Assembly: GCA_036939975.1 (NCBI GenBank)
Contig: JALLPB010000959.1
Location: forward strand, 1-12,011
Length of the DNA stretch: 12,011 bases
Reading direction: 5' to 3'
From: Cyclostephanos tholiformis
Lineage: Eukaryota; Bacillariophyta; Thalassiosirophyceae; Thalassiosirales; Thalassiosiraceae
A program made the position numbers and the translations under genes. Position 1 is the stretch's first letter; each line of letters starts with the position of its first letter. Under the pieces are notes generated by a model that ran no database searches, was not told the origin of the DNA, and saw only the letters and a program-made list of their open reading frames with translations. Positions 1 through 7,707 of this stretch are shown one piece after another.

Positions 1-258
1 ATGGGCTGTCACAATAACCCCCCGACACCCCCCCAAAATTGTCCCCAAAAAAAAATTTAAGCCCACTCTAGTGTCTTCCTATCCTGTTCTCCTCCTTTTG
101 ACGTCCCTCCATCCATGTCTCGCCCATGACGGCCCCAGCATAATTAGGGGTGTGTAAATACGATAGTAGTGACACAAAATCGATTTTGCAAAAAACTTTT
201 ATTATTCACACGGCAGCACATCCCATAATCATCACCCCCAGAAAAATATAATAATATA

Positions 259-1680
259 ATGACCGCCGCCGCCGCCGCCGCCGTCGCCGCCGCCGTAGTC
301 TCCACGACGACGACGACGACGACGGCCGCGGCCGCTTACAGGTACACCTACATCCTCGGCCGGTCCCTCTACGTCCCGCTCACGAGCAGGTGCAACTCGG
401 TGCCCCTCCCGACGACGCGCGGTCCGGGATTCGTCCTGCCATCGTCCGTGGCGTCGGCGTTGATCAACGTCCGCGATGCCGAGGCCGCGTACGACGGGAT
501 GCCGCCTCCCTCCCCCGATGGAGGAGGTCTCCGCCTCCTCCACCATCGCGATCACTTCTTCCGCGGGAACGACGATAACGATGACGACGATGACGACGAC
601 GTCAGGGTCCACCTCCCCCCGTACGACGTGCCGTTGGTGACGGGCCTGTACGGACATCTCCATCCCGATCATCGCGACGATATACCCGGATGCCTGCGCA
701 TGCGGAGGAGACGGATCGCCGATATCGTCGAGGATGGCGGGGGGGGGTATGCGATCGTTTCGGACGATGGCCTCCTCCCGTCGATATCGACCCTGGTGGG
801 GGAGGTACGAACGCGGCTGGACGACGACGCTCGATCGTCCATGATGACGACGACGACGACGACGACGACGACGGGCACATTCGATCAGGTCGTCATCGCG
901 GGGGAGGGCGAGCCAACGCTGCGCATGGACGCGTTGCTGGCGATAGCGCGGGCCGTGCGAGATCATGGCCGTGGCGATCGCGGCTTGGGGGTGGGGGGGG
1001 GAGCATCGTGCGACGACGACGACGACCGTCCGGGCGAAGGACGCGACATCCCCGCCGCCGCCGATGTCGATTGCGATGCGTCCGTCGCCGACGCGACGTG
1101 CAGTCATCCGTCGTCGTCGTCGTCGTCATCGTCGTCATCTCCTCCTTCCCCCCATCCCCATCGAGGCATACGACGACGACGACGACGGCAGGAACGAGGA
1201 CCGGCCGTGAGGGTGATAACGAACGGACTGTGCTACGGCGTGTCCAACCTCGGATATTCCCCGTACAACGTCGAACGCTACGGGTACGTACTTCCCGTAC
1301 ACAGGCACGCGATATTGAGGGATATGATCGACGCCGGCGTATCCCGCATGAGCGTGGCGCTGAATACCGCGAACAGGCACGAGTACGACGTGCTGATGGA
1401 ACCACGGTGTACGATGATGGGCGGTGTCGGAATGGTGGACCCGGAGGGGGGGGGGGGGGAGGGGCACATGCTCAAGCCGGGCACCGCGCACGACATGGTA
1501 TGCGAGTTGATCGTGGAGGCGTCGAGGGTCGGGATGGACGTCGAGATCACGGGGATAGATCGACCCGGGATCGACAAGGCGGAGACGGAAAGGTTGGCGC
1601 GATTGTTGATGAGCGCGCGGAGGGGGGGTGGTGGCGGTCAACGACGGAGTCCCGTCCGATGGAGACGATACTTCGAATGA
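259..1680 (+). CDS. Radical SAM-like protein (TatD-associated type) lacking the CxxxCxxC motif
   Basis: An unspliced 473-residue frame. Its conserved blocks resemble the TatD-associated radical SAM family: SLYVPLTSRC (36-45), VVIAGEGEPTLR (211-222), VRVITNGL (317-324), a segment RDMIDAGVSRMSVALNT (354-370), and the C-terminal SPVRWRRYFE (464-473). Family members normally bind a 4Fe-4S cluster through CxxxCxxC just after the first strand. Here C45 is followed by Pro49 and Thr52, and no other CxxxCxxC exists, so classical SAM cleavage looks impossible. Inserts of low complexity separate the blocks: Ala and Thr runs at the N-terminus, Asp 108-114, Thr 197-205, Ser 285-294 and Arg 305-310. The start is the first ATG of the frame, just after an AT-rich leader. 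The long Ala-rich N-terminus could be a weak organelle-targeting peptide, but I cannot show this. Family assignment is by motif recall. The gene is probably real because all core blocks and the C-terminus lie in one frame; its biochemical role is unknown. Confidence 0.72.
   Translation: MTAAAAAAVAAAVVSTTTTTTTAAAAYRYTYILGRSLYVPLTSRCNSVPLPTTRGPGFVLPSSVASALINVRDAEAAYDGMPPPSPDGGGLRLLHHRDHFFRGNDDNDDDDDDDVRVHLPPYDVPLVTGLYGHLHPDHRDDIPGCLRMRRRRIADIVEDGGGGYAIVSDDGLLPSISTLVGEVRTRLDDDARSSMMTTTTTTTTTGTFDQVVIAGEGEPTLRMDALLAIARAVRDHGRGDRGLGVGGGASCDDDDDRPGEGRDIPAAADVDCDASVADATCSHPSSSSSSSSSSPPSPHPHRGIRRRRRRQERGPAVRVITNGLCYGVSNLGYSPYNVERYGYVLPVHRHAILRDMIDAGVSRMSVALNTANRHEYDVLMEPRCTMMGGVGMVDPEGGGGEGHMLKPGTAHDMVCELIVEASRVGMDVEITGIDRPGIDKAETERLARLLMSARRGGGGGQRRSPVRWRRYFE
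261..1188 (+). repeat. Cluster of in-frame CGA/TCG and GCC triplet microsatellites
   Basis: Short triplet runs are scattered through the radical SAM-like gene: GCC and ACG at about 261-325, GAC/GAT at 580-600, nine ACG at 847-873, GAC near 1014-1026, TCG/TCA at 1111-1140 and CGA at 1171-1188. Most are the same DNA repeat (CGA/TCG) read in different frames or on the other strand, giving poly-Thr, poly-Asp, poly-Ser and poly-Arg. They lie between conserved blocks, as expected for tolerated slippage expansions. A similar TCG run encodes Ser 103-109 in the SET/MYND gene (about 2586-2606). These runs also produce long meaningless open frames on the minus strand here. Confidence 0.85.
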
Positions 1681-2279
1681 CTGGAAATTACGATTGATCT
1701 TCGTTTCGTTGGATGCGTCGCATCGATTATACGAATTAGATGCCATTGTCCGCTGTTTTCTCCCTAACTCCGACACCTGAACTCTACAAACTAGAACAAA
1801 ACTGTCCCCCCTAAAAATATAATGTTCCGTTGATCCCCCACTCAGCTGGCGTTCCCACAAACAACCGCAAAGCCAATGTCGACTACGATGTCAACCACGA
1901 CCATAACTCAACATATTCCGATACCAGCGGCCACGTCGAGATCCCTTCGCCATTGATTGGGAACGTAATAACATCATACTGTACATGGGACGATTCTGAT
2001 TCTTGCATCGCCGGAGAGGATGTTCGATTCGATATCGCGTGCCTACACGGCGAGGCCCTCGTCGGGCGCGTTAGCAATTGCTTAGGAGAGGATTGCCTTC
2101 GGGAATTCTGTCCTTTTGGCATCGGTTGTAGTTTCTGCCTGAGCCAAGGAGCTACGATAGCTTGTTAGCAAGTGTCATGGGGTTAATTCAAAAATTGCGC
2201 GGGAACAACCGGAACTGACCTTCGCTCCGTCCCTCCTTCGTCCTAGGTATTATCCTCTTCACACTCGTACCGCCCAAGG
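1681..2279. other. Spacer with an uncertain Cys-rich open frame (1830-2168, +)
   Basis: This is the gap between two genes on the same strand. A plus-strand frame at 1830-2168 stays open for 112 codons but has no ATG; it begins only at a TTG and contains no internal Met. Its last third is Cys-rich (NCLGEDCLREFCPFGIGCSFC). A CCCCCACTCAG sequence just before 1846 would serve as a splice acceptor, so it could be a terminal exon, but I found no good donor or first exon. A minus-strand ATG frame (1883-2122, 79 codons) overlaps it and is equally unconvincing. I recognise no family in either. It could be a gene remnant or chance. Confidence 0.25.
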
Positions 2280-4031
2280 ATGGCGTCGCGATGCGACGCT
2301 TGCGGTCTACCCCCACACCCGAACAAGCCGCTGCTACAATGCACGCGATGCAAGCGGGCGCGCTACCACGACAGGCGCTGCCAGCGGGAGCACTATCCGA
2401 AGCACAAAGCCGAATGTCGGCGCATCCCCAATAATTACGCATCCGCCGCCGCGTTATCGTCCGCGTCGTCGACATCCGTGGAATGTCGCACCATCGAGGG
2501 ACGGGGCAGATCACTGATCGCAACCGTGTCGATGCTAATCGGATCCCATCCTTTATCATCGTCCTCGAAATATGAAGACGGAGCATCGTCGTCGTCGTCG
2601 TCGTCGTTGTGCGAGCCCATCGCCCACCCCGTCCTCCTCGAATCGTATCGCGGGGTGCGGTGTTCCTACTGCTTCCGATCGATACGCAACGACGTCGTCG
2701 TCGACGAGTCGCGAATCAATCATCTACACCGATACTGCTCACTAGGATGCAAAAGTCTCGACGGAAATCGAATCGACGAGGAGCGCGCCACGCGGAGGCT
2801 GCCGTCGCCGCCGTCGCCCACCGCCCTGTATTGCGCGCGGATACTCCGAGTGTTCGATAGGTCGCCCGCGTCGTTCGATGCATACGATGAATTATGCCAC
2901 AACGCACATGCGCCATCGGACGAAGAGAGGGAGGCCTACATGGCGATAATGACTCAATGTCACCTTTTCCTCCTAGCGATGGAGGATGCGTCGAGCGCCA
3001 AACTGGTCCACGATATGATGCATCCCGACGCGACGAAAGCATTGCGTTTCATGTCCCGTATGAGCATGAACGGATTCACCATCAGCGATTCCGAGCAGCT
3101 ACCGATAGGACACGGCGTCTACTGCGGCGCATCTTCGATCAATCACTCCTGTCGGCCGAACTGCGTGCCGACGTTTTGGATACGACCCTTAGCGCCGCCG
3201 ATGCTGCAGGTGACCGCGTGTCGAGATATAAAGGCGGGCGAAGAGGTTACGATTGGGTACTGCGACCTGTCCACCCCTCGTCATGTCAGGCGCAGGACGC
3301 TGTTGGAGAATTACAAGTTCCTTTGCGATTGTTCGCTATGTGGCGACGACGGCGATCGTCGGGACGACGATGTCGTGGGCTTGAAATGCACGAGTCACGG
3401 ATGCGAGAGGGGAGGGTCGGCAAGATGCATCATCACGCGGTCGAAGGACGAATATGTCAAAACTCGGGGGGAGGGTGGGAATTCGGACTATGATGGGAGG
3501 ACGTATCGATGCGACGCGTGCGGGAATAGCGATTTTCGAGTCGCCCTCGACGAGCAGACAGCATCGATGGAAGGAGTGAAAAGACTCGAACGAAAGATAA
3601 ATGATGGGAGCGGCGTTGACGATCGTGTTGGAATAGAAGTAAGACAGCTGTATGAAAAGTTGAAGGGATTCTGTCGACTACAGACGTCTTATTATGTATT
3701 TTCGAGCGCGGATTTATGCGTCTGTTGGTACGCCAATGCTCTCAATTTCCTGACTAGCGAGGAGGACCAGCTGAATATGTGTCATCGGGCGCTGGCGTTG
3801 ATACGCGAAAGTAGAGGGGCGACTCAATTTTGCTTGGATTATCCGGGAAGTTTATCCTGGCACGTAAAACGGGGTATGGAGGCGAAGCTTCGTTTGTTTG
3901 TGAATCCAATGGACATGGAGGCATTGGAGATGCTGCAAAACGTGCGAAAGGCCATGCTTATGTATTATCCCCCGTCGGACGGCTTAATTTCATCGCTGAA
4001 TGAGTCCCTGCGCACATATTCCTTTTCATGA
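2280..4031 (+). CDS. SET and MYND domain protein (SMYD-like lysine methyltransferase)
   Basis: A 583-residue protein in one exon. Residues 5-46 form a full MYND zinc finger: C5/C8, C21/C24, H30/C34, H42/C46, with His30 where most MYND fingers have Cys. The SET domain begins at EGRGRSLIAT (73-81), the usual SAM-binding Gly-rich strand. A second finger-like insert (C128/C131 and YC153...C157) occupies the position of the MYND insert in SMYD proteins. The SET core follows: NHSC (288-291) with PNC to 295, GEEVTIGY (320-327) with the likely catalytic Tyr327, and post-SET CxCxxC (349, 351, 354), which with C291 should hold the post-SET zinc as in SMYD3. The last 150 residues look helical, like the SMYD C-terminal domain. 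SMYD proteins transfer methyl groups from SAM to lysines of histones or other proteins; the target here is unknown. A Ser run (103-109) is microsatellite-derived. The ATG at 2280 is directly followed by the first zinc ligands, supporting the start. Confidence 0.85.
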   Translation: MASRCDACGLPPHPNKPLLQCTRCKRARYHDRRCQREHYPKHKAECRRIPNNYASAAALSSASSTSVECRTIEGRGRSLIATVSMLIGSHPLSSSSKYEDGASSSSSSSLCEPIAHPVLLESYRGVRCSYCFRSIRNDVVVDESRINHLHRYCSLGCKSLDGNRIDEERATRRLPSPPSPTALYCARILRVFDRSPASFDAYDELCHNAHAPSDEEREAYMAIMTQCHLFLLAMEDASSAKLVHDMMHPDATKALRFMSRMSMNGFTISDSEQLPIGHGVYCGASSINHSCRPNCVPTFWIRPLAPPMLQVTACRDIKAGEEVTIGYCDLSTPRHVRRRTLLENYKFLCDCSLCGDDGDRRDDDVVGLKCTSHGCERGGSARCIITRSKDEYVKTRGEGGNSDYDGRTYRCDACGNSDFRVALDEQTASMEGVKRLERKINDGSGVDDRVGIEVRQLYEKLKGFCRLQTSYYVFSSADLCVCWYANALNFLTSEEDQLNMCHRALALIRESRGATQFCLDYPGSLSWHVKRGMEAKLRLFVNPMDMEALEMLQNVRKAMLMYYPPSDGLISSLNESLRTYSFS

Positions 4032-4235
4032 AATAGAGTAATTGATATTCACGGACATTCTCTCGAATAGACATCAAAGCATATACAATATCTCTTTGAT
4101 GCAGCATATATCGTTCTCTACTCTTAAAACCTACATAGCACCAGCGAGCGAACATGATCTACCTGGCTCCAGGTATGTACCCCCGTGAAGACCACCTGAT
4201 CTTCTGCCCTAACGATAAAAGACGAGATATGCTTC
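4032..4235. other. Tail-to-tail spacer between the SET/MYND gene and the protease
   Basis: About 200 bases of AT-rich DNA between convergent genes. It presumably holds both 3' ends and polyadenylation signals. I see no gene, tRNA or clear hairpin in it. Confidence 0.5.
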
Positions 4236-4244
4236 TTAGGGTAC

Positions 4245-4406
4245 GTCTTCCTCGGATATCCCAACAGGCGCATTGTCTTTGGAAATGACCCATTCAGTGA
4301 GGTCTCCGATTGCTGATTGCACACCTTTCATCGAAATTTCTTCGTTATCGCCGATCGAAGCGTCATTGGGGAGAATCAACTCGGCGAGATCCTCGAGAGT
4401 AGATTG
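4245..4406 (-). repeat. Tandem 25-residue duplication in the protease acidic tail
   Basis: Two consecutive segments of the tail align: QSTLEDLAELILPNDAS (about 4332-4406) and QSAIGDLTEWVISKDNA (about 4245-4319), spaced 87 nt apart. Both are acidic with a hydrophobic DLxExxI/V pattern. The likely origin is an 87-bp tandem duplication followed by divergence. No function is known to me. Confidence 0.6.
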
Positions 4407-4413
4407 TTCATCT

Positions 4414-4449
4414 TCGATTGAGATATCGATTGAGATTTCCATTGAGATC
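4414..4449 (-). repeat. Three 12-bp tandem repeats in the protease tail
   Basis: Three units of TCGATTGAGAT(A/T), the last with one change near its start and one at its end. They keep the reading frame and encode ISME/ISID/ISIE, an alternating Ile-acidic stretch. Confidence 0.85.
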
Positions 4450-5305
4450 CCCCCTTCGTCGTTTGCGACTACTCCCTCCTTGCGATTCGAGAAGCAGTAG
4501 CAGCAATGATCGATTGCAGCTCCCATTTCTCCCACAAAGGCAGTGCCGGTCGCCTCACAACCTGGCAAATCATTCAGTTCGTACCAATCACATCCGTCGC
4601 CGTAGGAATCAACCCAGTTTTCAGTGTTGCCCATGCACGCCGAAGGACTGAACGTCGGCGACCCAGTCGGGCTGAGCTCCAAGTTATCACAACCGAAGTC
4701 AGCAGGGGGGGACACACTCCTCCTGCAGGTCAGTTCCCTGATCCAATCGTAGGCGGATGAAACACGAGAGTACACGCCGGGGAAATCCTCGTGAGCACAC
4801 CCGTATCCCCACGATACCACTCCCACCTGCACATCCGCGCCCTGACCACTCTTAAACACGAGCGGTCCACCAGAATCGCCCTGACACGAGTCTTCCCCGA
4901 AATCCATGGCGCACATCATACTTTCCGTGATCATGCCATGATAGTTCATTTCAATGCCGTCGATGGTCCCACTGCTTCGTTCGCATTCTTCGTTCGTTAT
5001 CAAATTTATATCGACCTCCATCAATTCATTGCTCATTTCGAAATAGGAATCCGAAGCGGTGATGTCTCCCCAACCAATGACAGTGAGCTGAGAAGAATTG
5101 GTTTCCAGGATCTCATTTGATAATTCAACTGATGAGTCCAGTTTCACAAACTCCACGTCATGAGTGACGGTCCCGTTGAGAAAAATCAGCATGAAGTCAT
5201 GGTCCCCTGTCGTCCCGTATTCGGGGTGTGGTCCTCTTTCACTGCAATCACTTCTCCTTCGGTACTGTCCAACGCGTGGCGTCCAACAACGATGTTGTAC
5301 AATGA

Positions 5306-5401
5306 CTATTGTGCATAGAGAGGGGACACAAATAAATGGACGGACATGAGACGCGTATCAGTAAGGTAAAATAATTTGGGGAAATGTACGCATTTACTCA
5401 C
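5306..5401 (-). other. Intron of the trypsin-like gene
   Basis: A 96-nt GT-AG intron on the minus strand: donor GTGAGT right after the codons for VLSAA, and acceptor CACAATAG just before CATTGT. It is phase 2 and joins Ala to His-Cys, recreating the AHC motif around the S1 catalytic histidine. The strong donor and the exact restoration of a known motif make this a confident call. Confidence 0.85.
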
Positions 5402-6053
5402 GCTGCACTGAGAACCACGTCCGGAGCGATCATGCTACCACCGCAGAAGTGTCCAAGGGAGTCAGAGAGCGATACGGCATAGGGATATTCACCAGCGTCG
5501 GCTCCCTCACCGCCGATTATACGGGTCTCTGCGTAACTCTGACTTCCACGAAGGAGTTAGTTTGCTGACGCCCTTGGAAATACGCCGGAGAATAAGAGCG
5601 CGAACTTGCTAATCTTCATGATTCTTCAAGAGTAGTTCAGGGGAACTTGATGTTAATAATGGAGAGGAAGGGCTCTCGCTTGCTGATATTGGCGAATATG
5701 TTCGTCCTTTCTTTGAAGTTGTGGATTAATCAAAAGACTTTTTATTCCGATGTTGAAATTATGAGAGCTCCATTTATATGAGGGAGGTGTGCTGTAATCC
5801 TTTCATGTTGTCGTGCGTGAAGTCTTGAACATTGATCATGATGTTGGGTGTTGGGGTTGTTCGTCTTGGGCGCAAAGACTCCGCTGCTAGCACAATGCAT
5901 TATGTGTTTTGTCTGGCCTTGGCACCTCAACACCAACACCTGTTATCTTTCGAAAGAGTGGTTCACTAACTGTAGATGAACAGGGCGTCCCCTGATTTTA
6001 GTTAGTGGGGCTTTGTTTTCAGGTCGAAGCGATGCAGTGAAAGTGATTGATTA

Positions 6054-6054
6054 N
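6054..6054. other. Undetermined base (N)
   Basis: A single N in the otherwise complete sequence. It marks an unresolved or polymorphic position and shows that base-level accuracy nearby cannot be assumed. Confidence 0.95.
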
Positions 6055-6068
6055 TGCGCCGTTCATAA

Positions 6069-6086
6069 AGCGCAAAGATTTGCGCT
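6069..6086. repeat. Short perfect inverted repeat
   Basis: AGCGCAAA and TTTGCGCT flank a 2-base centre (GA). It could fold as a small GC-rich hairpin. No association with a gene end is evident. Confidence 0.6.
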
Positions 6087-6492
6087 GCGCAGCCTCTAAG
6101 ACCACTCAAATATGTAACAACACCGTGACCCAAAGGTGTTGGTGTTGTTCGTCTCGTGCGCCACGACTGGGCAAGGAGCAAATAATGTTTCATGATATTC
6201 GCCTTGCGTCTGGGGACCTCGTTGCCACGACTCGAAGTGAACCTGGTGTTGGATAAGTTCTTGGTCTCCTCCAATCTACCCGGACCCTTCTGAGATAAAA
6301 ATCTGGACATCAAGTACTATTATGGTACTACCGGTAGTTAGTGGCGCGGCTCTAGAGGAAAGGATATGGGACGTAGATCTTAACATAGGAATAGTAGCAT
6401 ATCGTACAGAGTAACGTTTCGAGGCACCGAGCACCTAGGTATGTACTATGCGATACCATCAACACAGCAACAAAAACCGACAAACAAACACA

Positions 6493-7707
6493 ATGACGGT
6501 CCCATCATCGTCGCCCCCCCATCAGGAAACGACGGATGCCCCCACTCCCACCGCCGACAAAAAGGCCTCCCGCGGCGCCGCCGACATGACCCGACGAATG
6601 ATCTGCGGCGGCCTCGCGGGCATGATCGCCAAGACGGCCACGAATCCCCTCGATCGAATACGCATGCTCTCCCAGACCGGCGAGCACGGCGTCGTTTCCG
6701 ACGTCGCGGCATCGTCGTTGTCCTCGACGTCTACTTCATCCGTCGGCGCTAAGGGGACGAGCAAGCCCACGGTATTACAGGTATACTCGTCGATAATACG
6801 AAACGAGGGCATCGTCGGACTTTGGGCGGGGAATGGCGCGAATCTATTACGCGTCTTCCCCTCGAAGTCGATCGTCTTCTCGACGAACGACATGTACCGC
6901 GCCAAACTCGGGACGGTGTATCACGGATCATTCGCGGATTGGGATATGTCGGGACGCAAACTGCCGTGGTCGTTGTCATTCCTTTCGGGGGGGATGGCGG
7001 GCATGACGGCGACGGCCCTCACCTACCCGTTGGATTTAGCGAGGGGTAGGATCGCTGGCAAGGTCGCGCGTCCGGGTGGGACGAAGCACTACAGGGGCAT
7101 AATCAACACCGTCCTAATCACGGCTCGCGAGGAGGGGGCGATGGCATTGTACAAGGGCGTATCGCCCACTCTTTTGGGGGCCATGCCCTACGAGGGGATC
7201 AAATTCGGTACCGTCGCCGTTTTGGAACGGGCGTTCCCCAAAACGACGGGGGATGGTAAGGAGGAGATCGACGGTGGTGGACTGAAAAAGGAGAAGGATA
7301 GTAACAGCATCGTTAGCGACGTGACGAGGAAATTGATATTCGGCGGCGCGGGAGGAGTCACGGCGAGCGTGATCACTTACCCGAACGATACCGTCAGGAG
7401 ATTCCTGCAATTGCAGGGGAGCAAGGGCACTACCGAGCATTTCGACGGGTATTGGTGAGTGAAGAATGAGAAAAAAAACTGATTTATCTCTTGTGCACTA
7501 AAATTGGTCGAGTGAATGAATGCTGTTTCGCAATTCCCAATAAAAACGTATCGACTTTTTGGCAGGGATTGTGTGAGGAAGACATATGCAAGATACGGCG
7601 TGGAGCGATTTTATCGCGGGGCATTCATAAACATCGTGCGTATGGCCCCCAACACTGCGATACAGTTTGGATCGTACGAGCTGCTGAAGCAATGCACTGC
7701 GGGTTAA
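6493..7707 (+). CDS. Mitochondrial carrier (SLC25 family), two exons
   Basis: Exon 1 runs to 7454, a 111-nt GT-AG intron covers 7455-7565 (donor GTGAGT, acceptor TTGGCAG), and exon 2 is 7566-7707. Splicing rebuilds GYWDCVRK and gives 367 residues. All three carrier signatures are present: PLDRIR in repeat 1, PLDLAR in repeat 2 and PNDTVR in repeat 3, each followed by an aromatic or leucine plus Gly block (GLWAGN, ALYKGV, RFYRGA). Such proteins have six membrane helices and exchange solutes across the mitochondrial inner membrane. GNGANLLRVFP in helix 2 and LLGAMPYEGIKF in helix 4 resemble the adenine nucleotide, CoA and ATP-Mg/phosphate carriers, so a nucleotide-type substrate is my inference. 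An in-frame ATG at 6448 would add 15 residues; I prefer 6493 because the intervening bases look like an A/C-rich leader and an out-of-frame ATG at 6441 overlaps the upstream one. A Ser/Thr-rich insert follows the first signature. Confidence 0.88.
7455..7565 (+). other. Intron of the mitochondrial carrier gene
   Basis: A 111-nt phase-2 intron with donor GTGAGT and acceptor GGCAG. It splits the Trp codon of GYWD. The intron contains in-frame stops, and exon 2 carries the final third of carrier repeat 3, so removal is required for a complete protein. Confidence 0.9.

Larger units (their letters stand above)
4236..5619 (-). pseudogene. Secreted trypsin-like serine protease (S1 family), disrupted in its 5' part
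   Basis: The gene starts at an ATG at 5619 with a good signal peptide (MKISKFALLFSGVFPRASAN). The same frame then hits TAA at 5557-5559 and continues into the mature N-terminus RIIGGE and [22 protein letters not shown] donor at 5401 and an AG acceptor at 5306 define a 96-nt phase-2 intron, giving AHC with the catalytic His at 5302-5304. Trypsin-like sequence (VVGRHALDSTEGEVIAVK) then continues one frame over, and PEYGTTGDHDF, carrying the catalytic Asp, in the third. From 5192 to 4236 the frame is open for 318 codons: GWGD, DSCQGDSGGP with the catalytic Ser near 4873 and the S1-pocket Asp of trypsin specificity, VSWGYGCA, then a Ser/Pro linker, a Cys/Trp domain (WVDSYGDGCDWYE...CCYC) and an acidic tail. 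As written it cannot yield an active enzyme. A 45-nt GT-AG mini-intron with a CTAAC branch-like site could skip the first stop, but not the two frame changes. Sequencing indels are the main alternative to true decay. Confidence 0.75.
5847..6170. repeat. Diverged direct repeat pair with an inverted third copy
   Basis: About 34 bases at 5847-5880 recur at 6136-6170 with a few mismatches (shared core GTTGTTCGTCT, then GCGC and GACT). Between them, CAACACCAACACCT at 5928-5941 is the exact reverse complement of AGGTGTTGGTGTTG at 6134-6147. The arrangement suggests remnants of a repeated element, but no boundaries or target duplications can be defined. Confidence 0.55.
5620..6492. other. Divergent intergenic region with repeat fragments
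   Basis: This stretch lies between the divergently read protease and carrier genes and should contain both promoters. No convincing coding region is visible; the open frames are short and lack family motifs. It contains the repeats listed separately and one undetermined base at 6054. The last part (about 6460-6492) is rich in A and C, like a 5' untranslated leader of the carrier gene. Confidence 0.5.

Noticed and set aside
841..876. Triplet run considered as part of a CRISPR-like array
   Set aside because: It is a simple ACG microsatellite with no spacers.
232..1107. Long minus-strand open frame (291 codons) opposite the radical SAM-like gene
   Set aside because: It is an Arg/Val/Gly-rich shadow made by CGA/TCG and GCC repeats, with no recognisable domain, while the plus strand carries conserved motifs.
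690..1697. Second plus-strand frame of 335 codons overlapping the radical SAM-like gene
   Set aside because: It is Arg/Gly-rich low-complexity sequence without motifs; triplet repeats are open in several frames at once.
1135..1860. Minus-strand frame of 241 codons across the 3' part of the radical SAM-like gene
   Set aside because: It has no family motif and overlaps conserved coding sequence on the other strand.
2894..3493. Plus-strand frame of 199 codons inside the SET/MYND gene
   Set aside because: It is an alternative frame of sequence that encodes the SET core with NHSC and the post-SET cysteines.
4791..5120. Plus-strand frame opposite the protease
   Set aside because: It is antisense to the GDSGGP-containing trypsin domain and has no features of its own.
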